Part shown: positions 7,516 to 14,455 of the stretch, piece by piece
Layout of the letters: each line of letters opens with the position of its first letter
Numbering within the stretch: the first letter of the stretch is position 1
DNA from: Cellvibrio sp.
GTDB lineage: Bacteria > Pseudomonadota > Gammaproteobacteria > Pseudomonadales > Cellvibrionaceae
Direction: 5' to 3'
DNA length: 19,127 nt
Assembly: GCA_003524365.1 (NCBI GenBank)
Contig: DQHS01000275.1
Span: 614 to 19,740, forward strand
Position numbers and translations under genes: made by a program
The notes under the pieces: generated by a model
The model's input: only the letters and a program-made list of their open reading frames with translations
Told to the model about the DNA's origin: nothing
Database searches by the model: none

Positions 7516-7521
7516 TATAAT
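7516..7521 (+). promoter_or_regulatory. Consensus -10 box (TATAAT) upstream of tal
   Basis: TATAAT lies 61 bases before the GTG start of tal. No good -35 stands at 17 bases (TTTCCT at 7493-7498), so the match is half of a promoter. If transcription begins near 7528, the upstream in-frame ATG at 7463 would not be transcribed, which supports the GTG start. Confidence 0.4.
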
Positions 7522-7582
7522 AGTTCTGACGGCAATAAAACGAAGATCAACCACTTGTACTTTCAGAGATAGGATTACCACT

Positions 7583-8536
7583 GTGACTAGTAAACTTGAA
7601 CAACTGAAACAATTTACCGACGTTGTTGCCGATACCGGCGACATCGAAGCCATCCGCTTGTACAAACCGCTGGATGCCACCACTAACCCATCGCTGGTAT
7701 ATAAGGCTGCACAAATGCCGCAGTATCAGGATCTGCTGACTGCATCAATCAATGCCAGCAAAAGCATCGCCAATAGTGCACAACAATTGAGTGCAGCCTG
7801 CGATCATTTGGCGGTAGGAATTGGTTTGGAAATCTTGAAAATTGTTCCCGGCCGTATCTCCACTGAAGTAGATGCGCGTCTGTCGTTCGATACCAAAGCA
7901 TCTATTGCTAAAGCCCACGAATTAATAAGCCTGTATGAAAAAGGCGGCGTGGATAAATCGCGTGTACTGATCAAACTGGCCTCCACTTGGGAAGGTATTC
8001 GCGCGGCAGAAGTGTTGGAGAAAGAAGGCATCAACTGTAACCTCACATTGCTGTTTGGTTTCAACCAAGCTGCTGCTTGTGCTGATGCGGGTGCGTTTTT
8101 GATTTCACCATTTGTGGGTCGCATTCTGGATTGGTACAAAGCCAATACCGACAAAAAAGAATATACCGCTGAAGAAGATCCAGGCGTGATTTCTGTGCGT
8201 CACATTTACAACTACTACAAACAAAATGGCTACAACACTGTGGTGATGGGCGCAAGCTTCCGCAATCTCGGCGAGATAGAAGCGCTAGCAGGCTGTGATC
8301 GCTTGACCATCAGCCCCCAATTGTTGCAAGAGCTGGATCAAGATAAAGGCGAACTTAAACGCGTACTCTCACCTGACAATACTGGCGAAGCAATCGCTAA
8401 AAGTATTGAAACAGAAGCAAGCTTCCGTTTTGGTTTGAATCAGGATGCCATGGCTACCGAGAAATTGGCCGAAGGTATTCGCGGATTTGTGAAAGACCAA
8501 ATCAATCTTGAGAATTTGTTGAAAGCCCGTGCTTAA
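7583..8536 (+). CDS. tal: Transaldolase (TalB type)
   Basis: Cytoplasmic enzyme of the non-oxidative pentose phosphate pathway, transferring a dihydroxyacetone unit from sedoheptulose-7-phosphate to glyceraldehyde-3-phosphate. With GTG 7583 the protein has 317 residues, the same as E. coli TalB, and starts (M/V)TSKLEQLKQFT like it. Asp17, DATTNPSL (31-38), EVDARLSFD (95-103), the Schiff-base lysine in RVLIKLASTWEG (Lys131) and GASFRN are all present. AGGA stands 9 bases before the GTG. An ATG at 7463 would add 40 residues unlike any transaldolase. The stop codon lies within the start of the TerB-like gene, so the two are likely co-translated. Confidence 0.95.
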   Translation: MTSKLEQLKQFTDVVADTGDIEAIRLYKPLDATTNPSLVYKAAQMPQYQDLLTASINASKSIANSAQQLSAACDHLAVGIGLEILKIVPGRISTEVDARLSFDTKASIAKAHELISLYEKGGVDKSRVLIKLASTWEGIRAAEVLEKEGINCNLTLLFGFNQAAACADAGAFLISPFVGRILDWYKANTDKKEYTAEEDPGVISVRHIYNYYKQNGYNTVVMGASFRNLGEIEALAGCDRLTISPQLLQELDQDKGELKRVLSPDNTGEAIAKSIETEASFRFGLNQDAMATEKLAEGIRGFVKDQINLENLLKARA

Positions 8537-9002
8537 TAAACTCTCTCGCTTTATCGAGCGCCACTTGCAGCCTGCAAGTGGCGCCTCGCCCGTGTTGTCT
8601 GGTCACCAAAAGCAATTGGCGGTAGCGGCTTTATTGGTTGAAGTGGCAATGGCGGATCACCAGTTTTCCGAATTGGAGTTAGGCAATCTTGGTGTCATCC
8701 TCGAACGCAAATTCTCTTTGTTGCAGGATGAGCTTGCAGAACTGATTAACCTCGCCAAAAACGAAACCAATCATGCCACGTCACTGCATCAATTTACGCA
8801 ACTTATTAATCAGTATTGCACTACAGAAGAGAAATTTAATCTAATGAAAGCCATGTGGGAAATGGCTTATGCCGATGGTAATCTGGATAAATATGAAGAT
8901 TACATTGTTCGCAAAGTGGCAGATCTAATTTATGTTCCACACACGGAATTTATTCGGGCCAAGAGCTTGGTAAAAGCGAGTTTGTTAAACGCAGAAAATT
9001 AA
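8529..9002 (+). CDS. TerB-like (tellurite-resistance TerB / DjlA-N-like) small protein
   Basis: A 157-residue, probably all-helical, soluble protein. Two similar halves can be read: one with LAVAALLVEVAMADHQFSELEL (about 30-51) and one with FNLMKAMWEMAYADGNLDKYED (about 98-119). The A-D-G/H...E pattern with acidic residues is typical of the TerB metal-binding-like fold (PF05099, also found at the N-terminus of DjlA). There is no signal peptide or membrane helix. The GTG start overlaps the last 8 bases of tal, and no strong Shine-Dalgarno is seen, so coupling to tal is likely. It converges on rssC with 25 bases between and no visible terminator. The function is unknown; family members have been linked to stress and membrane-associated complexes. 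Confidence 0.75.
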   Translation: MLNKLSRFIERHLQPASGASPVLSGHQKQLAVAALLVEVAMADHQFSELELGNLGVILERKFSLLQDELAELINLAKNETNHATSLHQFTQLINQYCTTEEKFNLMKAMWEMAYADGNLDKYEDYIVRKVADLIYVPHTEFIRAKSLVKASLLNAEN

Positions 9003-9027
9003 CAAAGATTGCAGGTTAAGAACGGTA

Positions 9028-9510
9028 TCAACAGCTTTCGAGCATATTGACTAAATTGCGGAAAGTATCAGCGTTACTGGCATTTAGCCCCATCAAAATT
9101 TTGTGCGCTTCCAGCACCTTTTCTTTTACTTCCTGCTCGTCACAATTAATGCAATGTAGTGGTTGCTCGGCTAAGACCGGCGCATCCAGTTTATCAACTA
9201 TTATAAAAATATCGCCAAAACCCATGGTCTGTAAAATGCGCTGGATGCTGGGGTTGCTCGCCAGAATAACCGGTGTTATATCGCGCATTTCTTGTCCTAG
9301 GATAGAAATTTTTGCCATCAATCCCAGTGTTGTACTATCGATAGCTTCAGCATCAGAAAGATCGAAAAGCACCGAGGTAAAATTCTCACTCTTGAACATG
9401 GCATCAATGAACTGATCGAACGAAATACATAATGTCAGGCGCACATCGCCTACCATTTTTATCACAAAGACCCCATTATGGTCGGCAACTAAAATCTGAC
9501 CGGCTTTCAT
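9028..9510 (-). CDS. rssC: STAS-domain anti-sigma factor antagonist, RssC-like
   Basis: A 160-residue protein with an N-terminal STAS domain (about 1-105). The segment FDLSDAEAIDSTTLGLMAK carries the phospho-acceptor position of anti-sigma antagonists (Ser59/Thr60), and VILASNPSIQRILQTMGFGDIF is the usual following helix. The C-terminal ~55 residues contain CINCDEQEVKEKVLEAHKILMGLN and a final cysteine. The ATG at 9510 overlaps the rssB TGA (TGATG), with GAGGTG about 8 bases upstream, so both are made together. By family logic the upstream PP2C phosphatase would dephosphorylate this protein in a partner switch. The likely kinase/anti-sigma partner is not in this window. The symbol is given by analogy with the Pseudomonas gene beside tal. 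Confidence 0.75.
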   Translation of the reverse strand: MKAGQILVADHNGVFVIKMVGDVRLTLCISFDQFIDAMFKSENFTSVLFDLSDAEAIDSTTLGLMAKISILGQEMRDITPVILASNPSIQRILQTMGFGDIFIIVDKLDAPVLAEQPLHCINCDEQEVKEKVLEAHKILMGLNASNADTFRNLVNMLESC

Positions 9511-10709
9511 CAACTAACACCTCGGGAGATGGACAAGACTGCAATGTCATCCGGGTTATCGCGAATCTCTTTTATAACTAAAGTATTACAGACAGAATCC
9601 AAAGTGCCACTGCTCGAAGCAATTAGTTGCAACAGGTGCGCCTCTTTGTCCTGTAACTCTACCTGAGACAAGGTTTCCAATACCCCATCAGAAAAACAGA
9701 CAAGCGCAAACTTCTCGGGTAACTTGCGCTCATAAACCTCCCAATTGACCTCTTTGAATATACCGACCGGCTTGCCCCGCCCGGTCAAATACTCTGCACC
9801 CGCCTCGGTAAGTAATACGGGCATAGGCAAATGGCCTGCAACCACATAATGCATCTGGTGGGTGACCGTATCTATGACACCCACAAATAGCGTCAGATGA
9901 TGACTCAGCCGGGTCTCATGCAGCTCACGGTTAATCTGGCGCAACATGAGATCCGCGCCTTGAGCAAAGGAGCTATCGTCACCAAACAGCCCCTCTTCAC
10001 GTACCATACGGCTGACTAAATGCTTGAGCCAGATAGTGACAAAAGCAGAGGAGGCACCGTGCCCAGAGACATCAGCCAGATAAAATGCGAGATAACGTTT
10101 TTTGATGTGGGCGTAATCAACAAAATCGCCACTAAGAAACAGGGAGGGAACGATCGTATGAGCTGCAGTGTAACCTTCTTCGGTGGTGAGTCCAGATGGC
10201 ATCAAGCGGCGCTGCACCCGTCGTCCGGCAATCTGGTCGCGCTCAAGCACACGCAGATTCTCTTTTAATTCCCGATTAGCCTCCTCTAATTGGGTTCGAT
10301 AGCGCTGGTTTTCCTCTTCCAGATCCTGTCGATCAAGCACCTTATTAATGGAATGGACCAGAACCTCTAAATCAACCACAGGCTTTATCAAATAATCACG
10401 GGCCCCCAAACGCAATGCTGCCACGACATCATTCATCACGCCTGCACCGGAGATAACAATCACCGGCAGCGAAGGATGGCGGTCATGCAAGAGTTGCAGT
10501 AGCTGCAAACCGTCGCCATTCGGCATACGTAAGTCGGTGATAATTAAATCGGGCAAGGACTGGTCAGGATTAGCGAGAAGATCGAGTGCAGCGCTAGCGT
10601 CAGAAGCAGAACACACGCAGAAGCCACTGTCGGCCAGATAAGTCACAATACTCTGGCGGACAAGGATATCGTCATCGATGATAAGCAGCTTGCGGCTTGC
10701 GGGTGTCAT
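9510..10709 (-). CDS. rssB: Response regulator with PP2C (SpoIIE-type) phosphatase output, RssB-like
   Basis: A 399-residue cytoplasmic signalling protein. Residues 7-125 are a receiver domain with acidic pocket Asp12-14, phosphorylation site Asp59 (IITDLRMP), Ser87 and Lys109 in YLIKP. A charged coiled-coil (about 128-165) links to a PP2C/SpoIIE phosphatase domain with metal-binding aspartates in SGDF (195), ADVSGHG (213), FSDG (341) and PDD (387-388), so it should be active. Phosphorylation probably switches the phosphatase that acts on the adjoining STAS protein. Unlike HsbR of Pseudomonas there is no C-terminal anti-sigma kinase domain, and the layout agrees with Pseudomonas RssB, whose gene also lies by tal. 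A role in general stress sigma control is inference. Confidence 0.82.
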   Translation of the reverse strand: MTPASRKLLIIDDDILVRQSIVTYLADSGFCVCSASDASAALDLLANPDQSLPDLIITDLRMPNGDGLQLLQLLHDRHPSLPVIVISGAGVMNDVVAALRLGARDYLIKPVVDLEVLVHSINKVLDRQDLEEENQRYRTQLEEANRELKENLRVLERDQIAGRRVQRRLMPSGLTTEEGYTAAHTIVPSLFLSGDFVDYAHIKKRYLAFYLADVSGHGASSAFVTIWLKHLVSRMVREEGLFGDDSSFAQGADLMLRQINRELHETRLSHHLTLFVGVIDTVTHQMHYVVAGHLPMPVLLTEAGAEYLTGRGKPVGIFKEVNWEVYERKLPEKFALVCFSDGVLETLSQVELQDKEAHLLQLIASSSGTLDSVCNTLVIKEIRDNPDDIAVLSISRGVS

Positions 10710-10883
10710 CTTCAGCTCGGGCTTTTGTGGATACAGTTGGATTTATGGCAATCGATAAGGCGCGTAACACTACTCCTTCACCCTGAAGAGCGCAAGCCAT
10801 CGCAACCAAAGCTTTCCTGCTTAGCTAATTAAGCTTTGGTTACCTGGGTTGATCTGGCCATGAAAAGGCAAGGATCCGCACCT
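10710..10883. promoter_or_regulatory. der-rssB intergenic region with a perfect 11-base inverted repeat
   Basis: The 174 bases downstream of der and upstream of rssB must carry the rssB promoter unless read-through occurs. AACCAAAGCTT at 10804-10814 and AAGCTTTGGTT at 10831-10841 are perfectly complementary, with a 16-base loop that itself contains the palindrome TTAGCTAA (10821-10828). No T tract follows on either strand, so this is a weak candidate for a terminator and may be an operator or an RNA stem. Confidence 0.5.
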
Positions 10884-12290
10884 TTATTTTGGCTTACTAC
10901 GGTTTTTATCACGCTCTGCTTTACGACGCATTTCAATTAATTGGCGCTGGGTCATTTTACTTTTGCGCTCGGTGTACGGGTTCTCATTGTTGCGATACTC
11001 GATTCTGATTGGAGTACCATGTAAATCGAGCACACGCCGGAAGGTTTTTTCCAGATATTTGGTGTAGTGGCTAGGTATATCGTTGGTCTGATTTCCGTGG
11101 ATCACGATAATGGGTGGATTGTGCCCACCCGGATGCGCATAGCGCAGCTTAATACGGCGCCCTTGAATCATTGGCGGCTGATGTTCACGCACCGCATCCT
11201 GCAGGATGCGAGTGAGGAAGTTTGTGCTGAATTTATCGGTCGCCGACTGGTAAGCTAGCTCGATCGACTTATACAGATTTCCCACACCCGTGCCGTGCAG
11301 AGCTGAAATAAAGTGAATAGTGGCAAAGTCCACAAAGCGCAAACGGCGCTCAAGCTCACTTTTAACATATTGCTTGTGAGCATCATCCAAGCCGTCCCAC
11401 TTATTCAGTGCAATAACCAGCGCGCGCCCCGCTTCGATAGTCGTACCCATCAAATGCAGGTCTTGCTCGACAACACCCTCACTCGCATCCATCACTAAAA
11501 CAACAACGTTAGCGTCGGCGATGGCCTGCATCGTTTTAACGATTGAGAACTTCTCCACCATTAAATCAATATTCTTTCGCCTCCTCACTCCAGCCGTATC
11601 AATTAACGTGTAAGGTTTATCAAAGCGGGTATAGTTGATGTAAGTGCTATCGCGTGTAGTACCCGGTTCATCATAGACAACAACACGATCCTCTCCCAAC
11701 AAGCGATTTACCAATGTTGATTTACCCACATTTGGACGGCCAACAATCGCGATTTTTATCCCTGTTGCTTCTTCTGATTGATAGTCTTCAGGCAGCTCAG
11801 GAATATCAGCCAACACCTCTTCCATCAGGGATCTAACACCACGTCCATGACTGGCGGTCGTTGGATGAACCTCGCCCAGACCCAACTCATAAAAAGGTGC
11901 CAGAGCGATATCGGGATCCATGCCGTCAATTTTATTGGCGACCACGTAGGTTTTTTTGTTATTAACCCGTAAATGCTTGGCAATCATTTCATCAGCAGGA
12001 TTCAAACCCGCCCGGCTATCCACAATAAACAGCACTATGTCAGCTTCTTGAATCGCAAGAAGTGACTGGCCAGCCATCATGCTATCAATTCCCTCTTCCT
12101 CACCACTTATACCACCAGTATCAATCACGATAAAACGGCGATTCTCCAATACACCTTCACCATATTTGCGGTCGCGAGTTAAACCGGGATAGTCAGCCAC
12201 CAGTGCATCGCGCGATTGAGTAAGACGATTGAATAGTGTGGATTTGCCCACGTTAGGGCGACCAACAAGTGCTATTACGGGGATTATCAT
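10884..12290 (-). CDS. der: Ribosome-biogenesis GTPase Der (EngA)
   Basis: Double-GTPase that helps assemble the 50S subunit. The 468 residues include two G domains and a C-terminal KH-like domain. The first domain has GRPNVGKST (10-18), DTGG and NKIDG; the second has GRPNVGKST again, YDEPGTTRDS, DTAGV and NKWDG. The KH-like part ends in a basic tail (TQRQLIEMRRKAERDKNRSK). I take ATG 12290 because family members begin M-I-P-V-IALVGRPNVG; an in-frame ATG at 12368 would add 26 residues overlapping the preceding terminator region. No clear Shine-Dalgarno is visible. It follows bamB in order but is separated from it by a terminator, so it probably has its own promoter within 12291-12360. Confidence 0.96.
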   Translation of the reverse strand: MIIPVIALVGRPNVGKSTLFNRLTQSRDALVADYPGLTRDRKYGEGVLENRRFIVIDTGGISGEEEGIDSMMAGQSLLAIQEADIVLFIVDSRAGLNPADEMIAKHLRVNNKKTYVVANKIDGMDPDIALAPFYELGLGEVHPTTASHGRGVRSLMEEVLADIPELPEDYQSEEATGIKIAIVGRPNVGKSTLVNRLLGEDRVVVYDEPGTTRDSTYINYTRFDKPYTLIDTAGVRRRKNIDLMVEKFSIVKTMQAIADANVVVLVMDASEGVVEQDLHLMGTTIEAGRALVIALNKWDGLDDAHKQYVKSELERRLRFVDFATIHFISALHGTGVGNLYKSIELAYQSATDKFSTNFLTRILQDAVREHQPPMIQGRRIKLRYAHPGGHNPPIIVIHGNQTNDIPSHYTKYLEKTFRRVLDLHGTPIRIEYRNNENPYTERKSKMTQRQLIEMRRKAERDKNRSKPK

Positions 12291-12360
12291 AAAAGTATCA
12301 ATTGAGATGAGAGAACATGGGATTGCAGTCAAGATCACTGCGTAAATTCTATAGTACACA

Positions 12361-12424
12361 AAAAACAAAACCAGCCGCTGCGAAGTTTACCCTATTCGAT
12401 TCAGGTAAATTCAAGCGGCTGGTT
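12361..12424 (-). terminator. Rho-independent terminator downstream of bamB
   Basis: Read on the minus strand, AACCAGCCGCT (12424-12414) pairs exactly with AGCGGCTGGTT (12379-12369) and is followed by TTGTTTTTTG. Within the large loop, a second small stem TTTACC/GGTAAA (12386-12391, 12404-12409) can form. It would end the bamB transcript before der. Confidence 0.8.
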
Positions 12425-12448
12425 AGTGTTGACAATAAAGCTGGTGAG

Positions 12449-13675
12449 TTATTTGTCCTTTTCTGCTCTATATGCGATTAGTTTGCCACCATTGGTATAA
12501 ACGTACAGCGTCTCACCATCGGTCAACATAGGCGCACGAGCCCCTTTTCTGTCCACCCGGGTGCGCGCAACAAACTCGCCATCGCTTTGATTAACAACAT
12601 GCATGTAGCCTTTGAAATCAACGACTGCAAGGTAATCACCAAACACCTGAGGGCCATTTAATAGACGACGCAACATTTTTTCGTTGCTCCAGAGTTGCTC
12701 ACCAGTGGTGGCATTGTAGGCGATCAATTTACCATCTGCATGAGAGACAAATAGCTTATCGGTGGACAACGCCAAACTTTCACTCGTTGAACCATCTTGC
12801 CCCCAGAGTGGGCTACCGGTGCCGCGAGCCAAGGCGCTGATTCGACCTTGATATGTACCCACGTAAATCACACCATCTCTTATCAATGGACTCGCATGGA
12901 TATCAACCATCCGCTCCAACTCGGAGCGGCCTTTGGGTGAGGCAATGCGTTGCTCCCACAAAATAAGCCCATTTCCGGGATTAAATGCCATCATCCGGCC
13001 ATTAGAAAAACCAGCATAGATTGCGGTATCAGTTACGATAGGTGATGGGGTCCCACGTAGGGTAAGAACCGGCGGAGGGCTGTCATAAAACCACATTTGC
13101 TCGCCCGTCTTTGCGTCCAAAGCAAACAATTTACCATTGACTGTTTGCGTCGCCACTACGCTGCCGTTGGTGCGCGGGGCGGAAACCACCTCACCGGGAA
13201 GCTGGTTCCGCCACAATTCATCACCAGTGTCTTTGGACAAGGCCATCACCTCACCCGCGTATGTTGCTACCAGCAACAAGCCATTCTCTGCCGCTATACC
13301 ACCTACGATTTGACTGTTCGGATCGCCAGCAGCAAAAAAACTTTTTAGCCAAGCCCATAAACCCAGCTGGGATTTATTGACCTTACGTGACCATAGCTTT
13401 TTACCGGTTTTGCTATCGAGCGCAACAACCAGACCTTCATAATCTACCGCATAGATGAAATCACCATCTAATGCTGGAGTGAGGCTACTAAACCCTTTGT
13501 TTTGCCCTTCACCTATGCCGCGACTCCAGACCTTGTCGAGATCGAGTGTTTCTTTAAAATCGACCAACTCCATAGGTTCGTTCCCGGTTTTTTTGCTAAA
13601 CCAGGAACAGCCGGACATAGCGAATGCACAAAGCAAGACCAACCAGCTCAAGTGCCTCACAGAAACTTGCATCAT
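12449..13675 (-). CDS. bamB: Outer-membrane protein assembly lipoprotein BamB
   Basis: Periplasm-facing lipoprotein of the BAM complex, which folds beta-barrel proteins into the outer membrane. The 408 residues begin with a lipoprotein signal (VLLCAFAMSGC, lipidated Cys23). Repeated blade signatures of an eight-bladed PQQ-like propeller follow: ALDSKTGKKLW, ALSKDTGDELW, ALDAKTGEQMW, AFNPGNGLILW, ALARGTGSPLW and AYNATTGEQLW. E. coli BamB has 392 residues. The start overlaps the yfgM stop in ATGATG (either ATG is possible), so the genes are coupled, as in many gammaproteobacteria. A clear terminator follows 25 bases after the stop. Confidence 0.95.
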   Translation of the reverse strand: MMQVSVRHLSWLVLLCAFAMSGCSWFSKKTGNEPMELVDFKETLDLDKVWSRGIGEGQNKGFSSLTPALDGDFIYAVDYEGLVVALDSKTGKKLWSRKVNKSQLGLWAWLKSFFAAGDPNSQIVGGIAAENGLLLVATYAGEVMALSKDTGDELWRNQLPGEVVSAPRTNGSVVATQTVNGKLFALDAKTGEQMWFYDSPPPVLTLRGTPSPIVTDTAIYAGFSNGRMMAFNPGNGLILWEQRIASPKGRSELERMVDIHASPLIRDGVIYVGTYQGRISALARGTGSPLWGQDGSTSESLALSTDKLFVSHADGKLIAYNATTGEQLWSNEKMLRRLLNGPQVFGDYLAVVDFKGYMHVVNQSDGEFVARTRVDRKGARAPMLTDGETLYVYTNGGKLIAYRAEKDK

Positions 13676-14370
13676 TGAGCCTTCTCCTCAGCCGGAGCTG
13701 CGGGCACAGGACCTTCTACTTTTAAATCATTTACTTTCATTTGCAATAACATGTAGCGCTCTTGTTGTTGTGGATCGGTTGCAGCCAACGCCTTTTCAAA
13801 AGCCGTGCGCGCCGCATCCAAATCACCCTGCAATTTCAGGATATCACCGCGTGCTTCTGCGTACTCTGAAGCGAAAGCAGCAGCGGGTTCAGGTGACAGT
13901 TGGGCCAACGCATCGTCATAGGCTTTTTGTGCGGTCAGTACACGAGCCAGACGTAAGCGTGCAAGCTGCTCAGTAGCGGCTTCGGGTTTGGCAGACAAAA
14001 CCCATTTAAGTTCAGTCACCGCAACATCCAATTTATTATCTTCCACCGCTAACTTGGCCAGAAAAAATGCAGCGCTGTGCGCATACATACTTTCACTGTT
14101 GCCGTCTTTCAATTCACCTGCGAGATGAGTGATGGTTGCCTTGTCAGAATCAGTCAACACTTTCCCTGGCTCTGCATTGGCCAGCTTGAGCAACTGCTCA
14201 TACACTTCTGACGCTTTTTCCGCTTTCTGACGTTTTTGGTCTTGCCACGTGGTATATCCAAAATAACCAACTACAGCAACCAACACTGTAATAATTACGG
14301 TTCTACCGTAATCCTTCCACCAGCGCTTTAATACTTCTAATTGTTCTTCTTCTGAAAGATGTACGCTCAC
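13672..14370 (-). CDS. yfgM: YfgM-like single-pass membrane TPR protein (SecYEG-associated)
   Basis: The 232-residue protein has a short charged cytoplasmic N-terminus (with RWWKDYGR), one membrane helix at about residues 24-42 (TVIITVLVAVVGYFGYTTW), and a periplasmic helical region with TPR-like repeats (TPR_21/YfgM family). In E. coli YfgM works with the PpiD chaperone at the translocon; E. coli YfgM has 206 residues. The C-terminus ends in a proline/alanine-rich tail. The start is GTG 14370, with AGGAGT 6 bases before it. It lies between hisS and bamB, the standard order, and overlaps bamB by four bases. Confidence 0.88.
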   Translation of the reverse strand: MSVHLSEEEQLEVLKRWWKDYGRTVIITVLVAVVGYFGYTTWQDQKRQKAEKASEVYEQLLKLANAEPGKVLTDSDKATITHLAGELKDGNSESMYAHSAAFFLAKLAVEDNKLDVAVTELKWVLSAKPEAATEQLARLRLARVLTAQKAYDDALAQLSPEPAAAFASEYAEARGDILKLQGDLDAARTAFEKALAATDPQQQERYMLLQMKVNDLKVEGPVPAAPAEEKAQ

Positions 14371-14455
14371 AATTGACTCCTAGTAGGCCTTAGCGCAATG
14401 CGCAAAAAATGAAATGATTAAAATAAGACGTTATTTTTTTACTCGACAAACTACC
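14371..14455 (-). other. hisS-yfgM spacer
   Basis: This 85-base spacer is AT-rich and holds a weak AT stem (AAAATAA/TTATTTT with loop GACG, 14420-14437) beside a run of T. I see no convincing terminator, so read-through from hisS into yfgM is likely. A yfgM promoter within it cannot be excluded. Confidence 0.35.

Noticed and set aside
7463..7582. N-terminal extension of tal from ATG 7463
   Set aside because: The 40 extra residues are unlike transaldolase; GTG 7583 gives exactly 317 residues, and a TATAAT lies inside the extension.
7804..8154. 116-codon minus-strand open frame
   Set aside because: Antisense shadow of tal; no ribosome-binding site or recognisable domain.
12291..12368. N-terminal extension of der from ATG 12368
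   Set aside because: Would begin beside the bamB terminator and add 26 residues absent from Der; M-I-I-P-V-IALVGRPNVG is the normal beginning.
13455..13976. 173-codon plus-strand open frame
   Set aside because: Antisense to bamB and yfgM, whose lipobox, propeller repeats and membrane helix are clear on the minus strand.
14420..14437. AAAATAA/TTATTTT stem beside a T run as a hisS terminator
   Set aside because: All-AT seven-pair stem is too weak, and the T run is on the wrong side for minus-strand transcription from hisS to yfgM.
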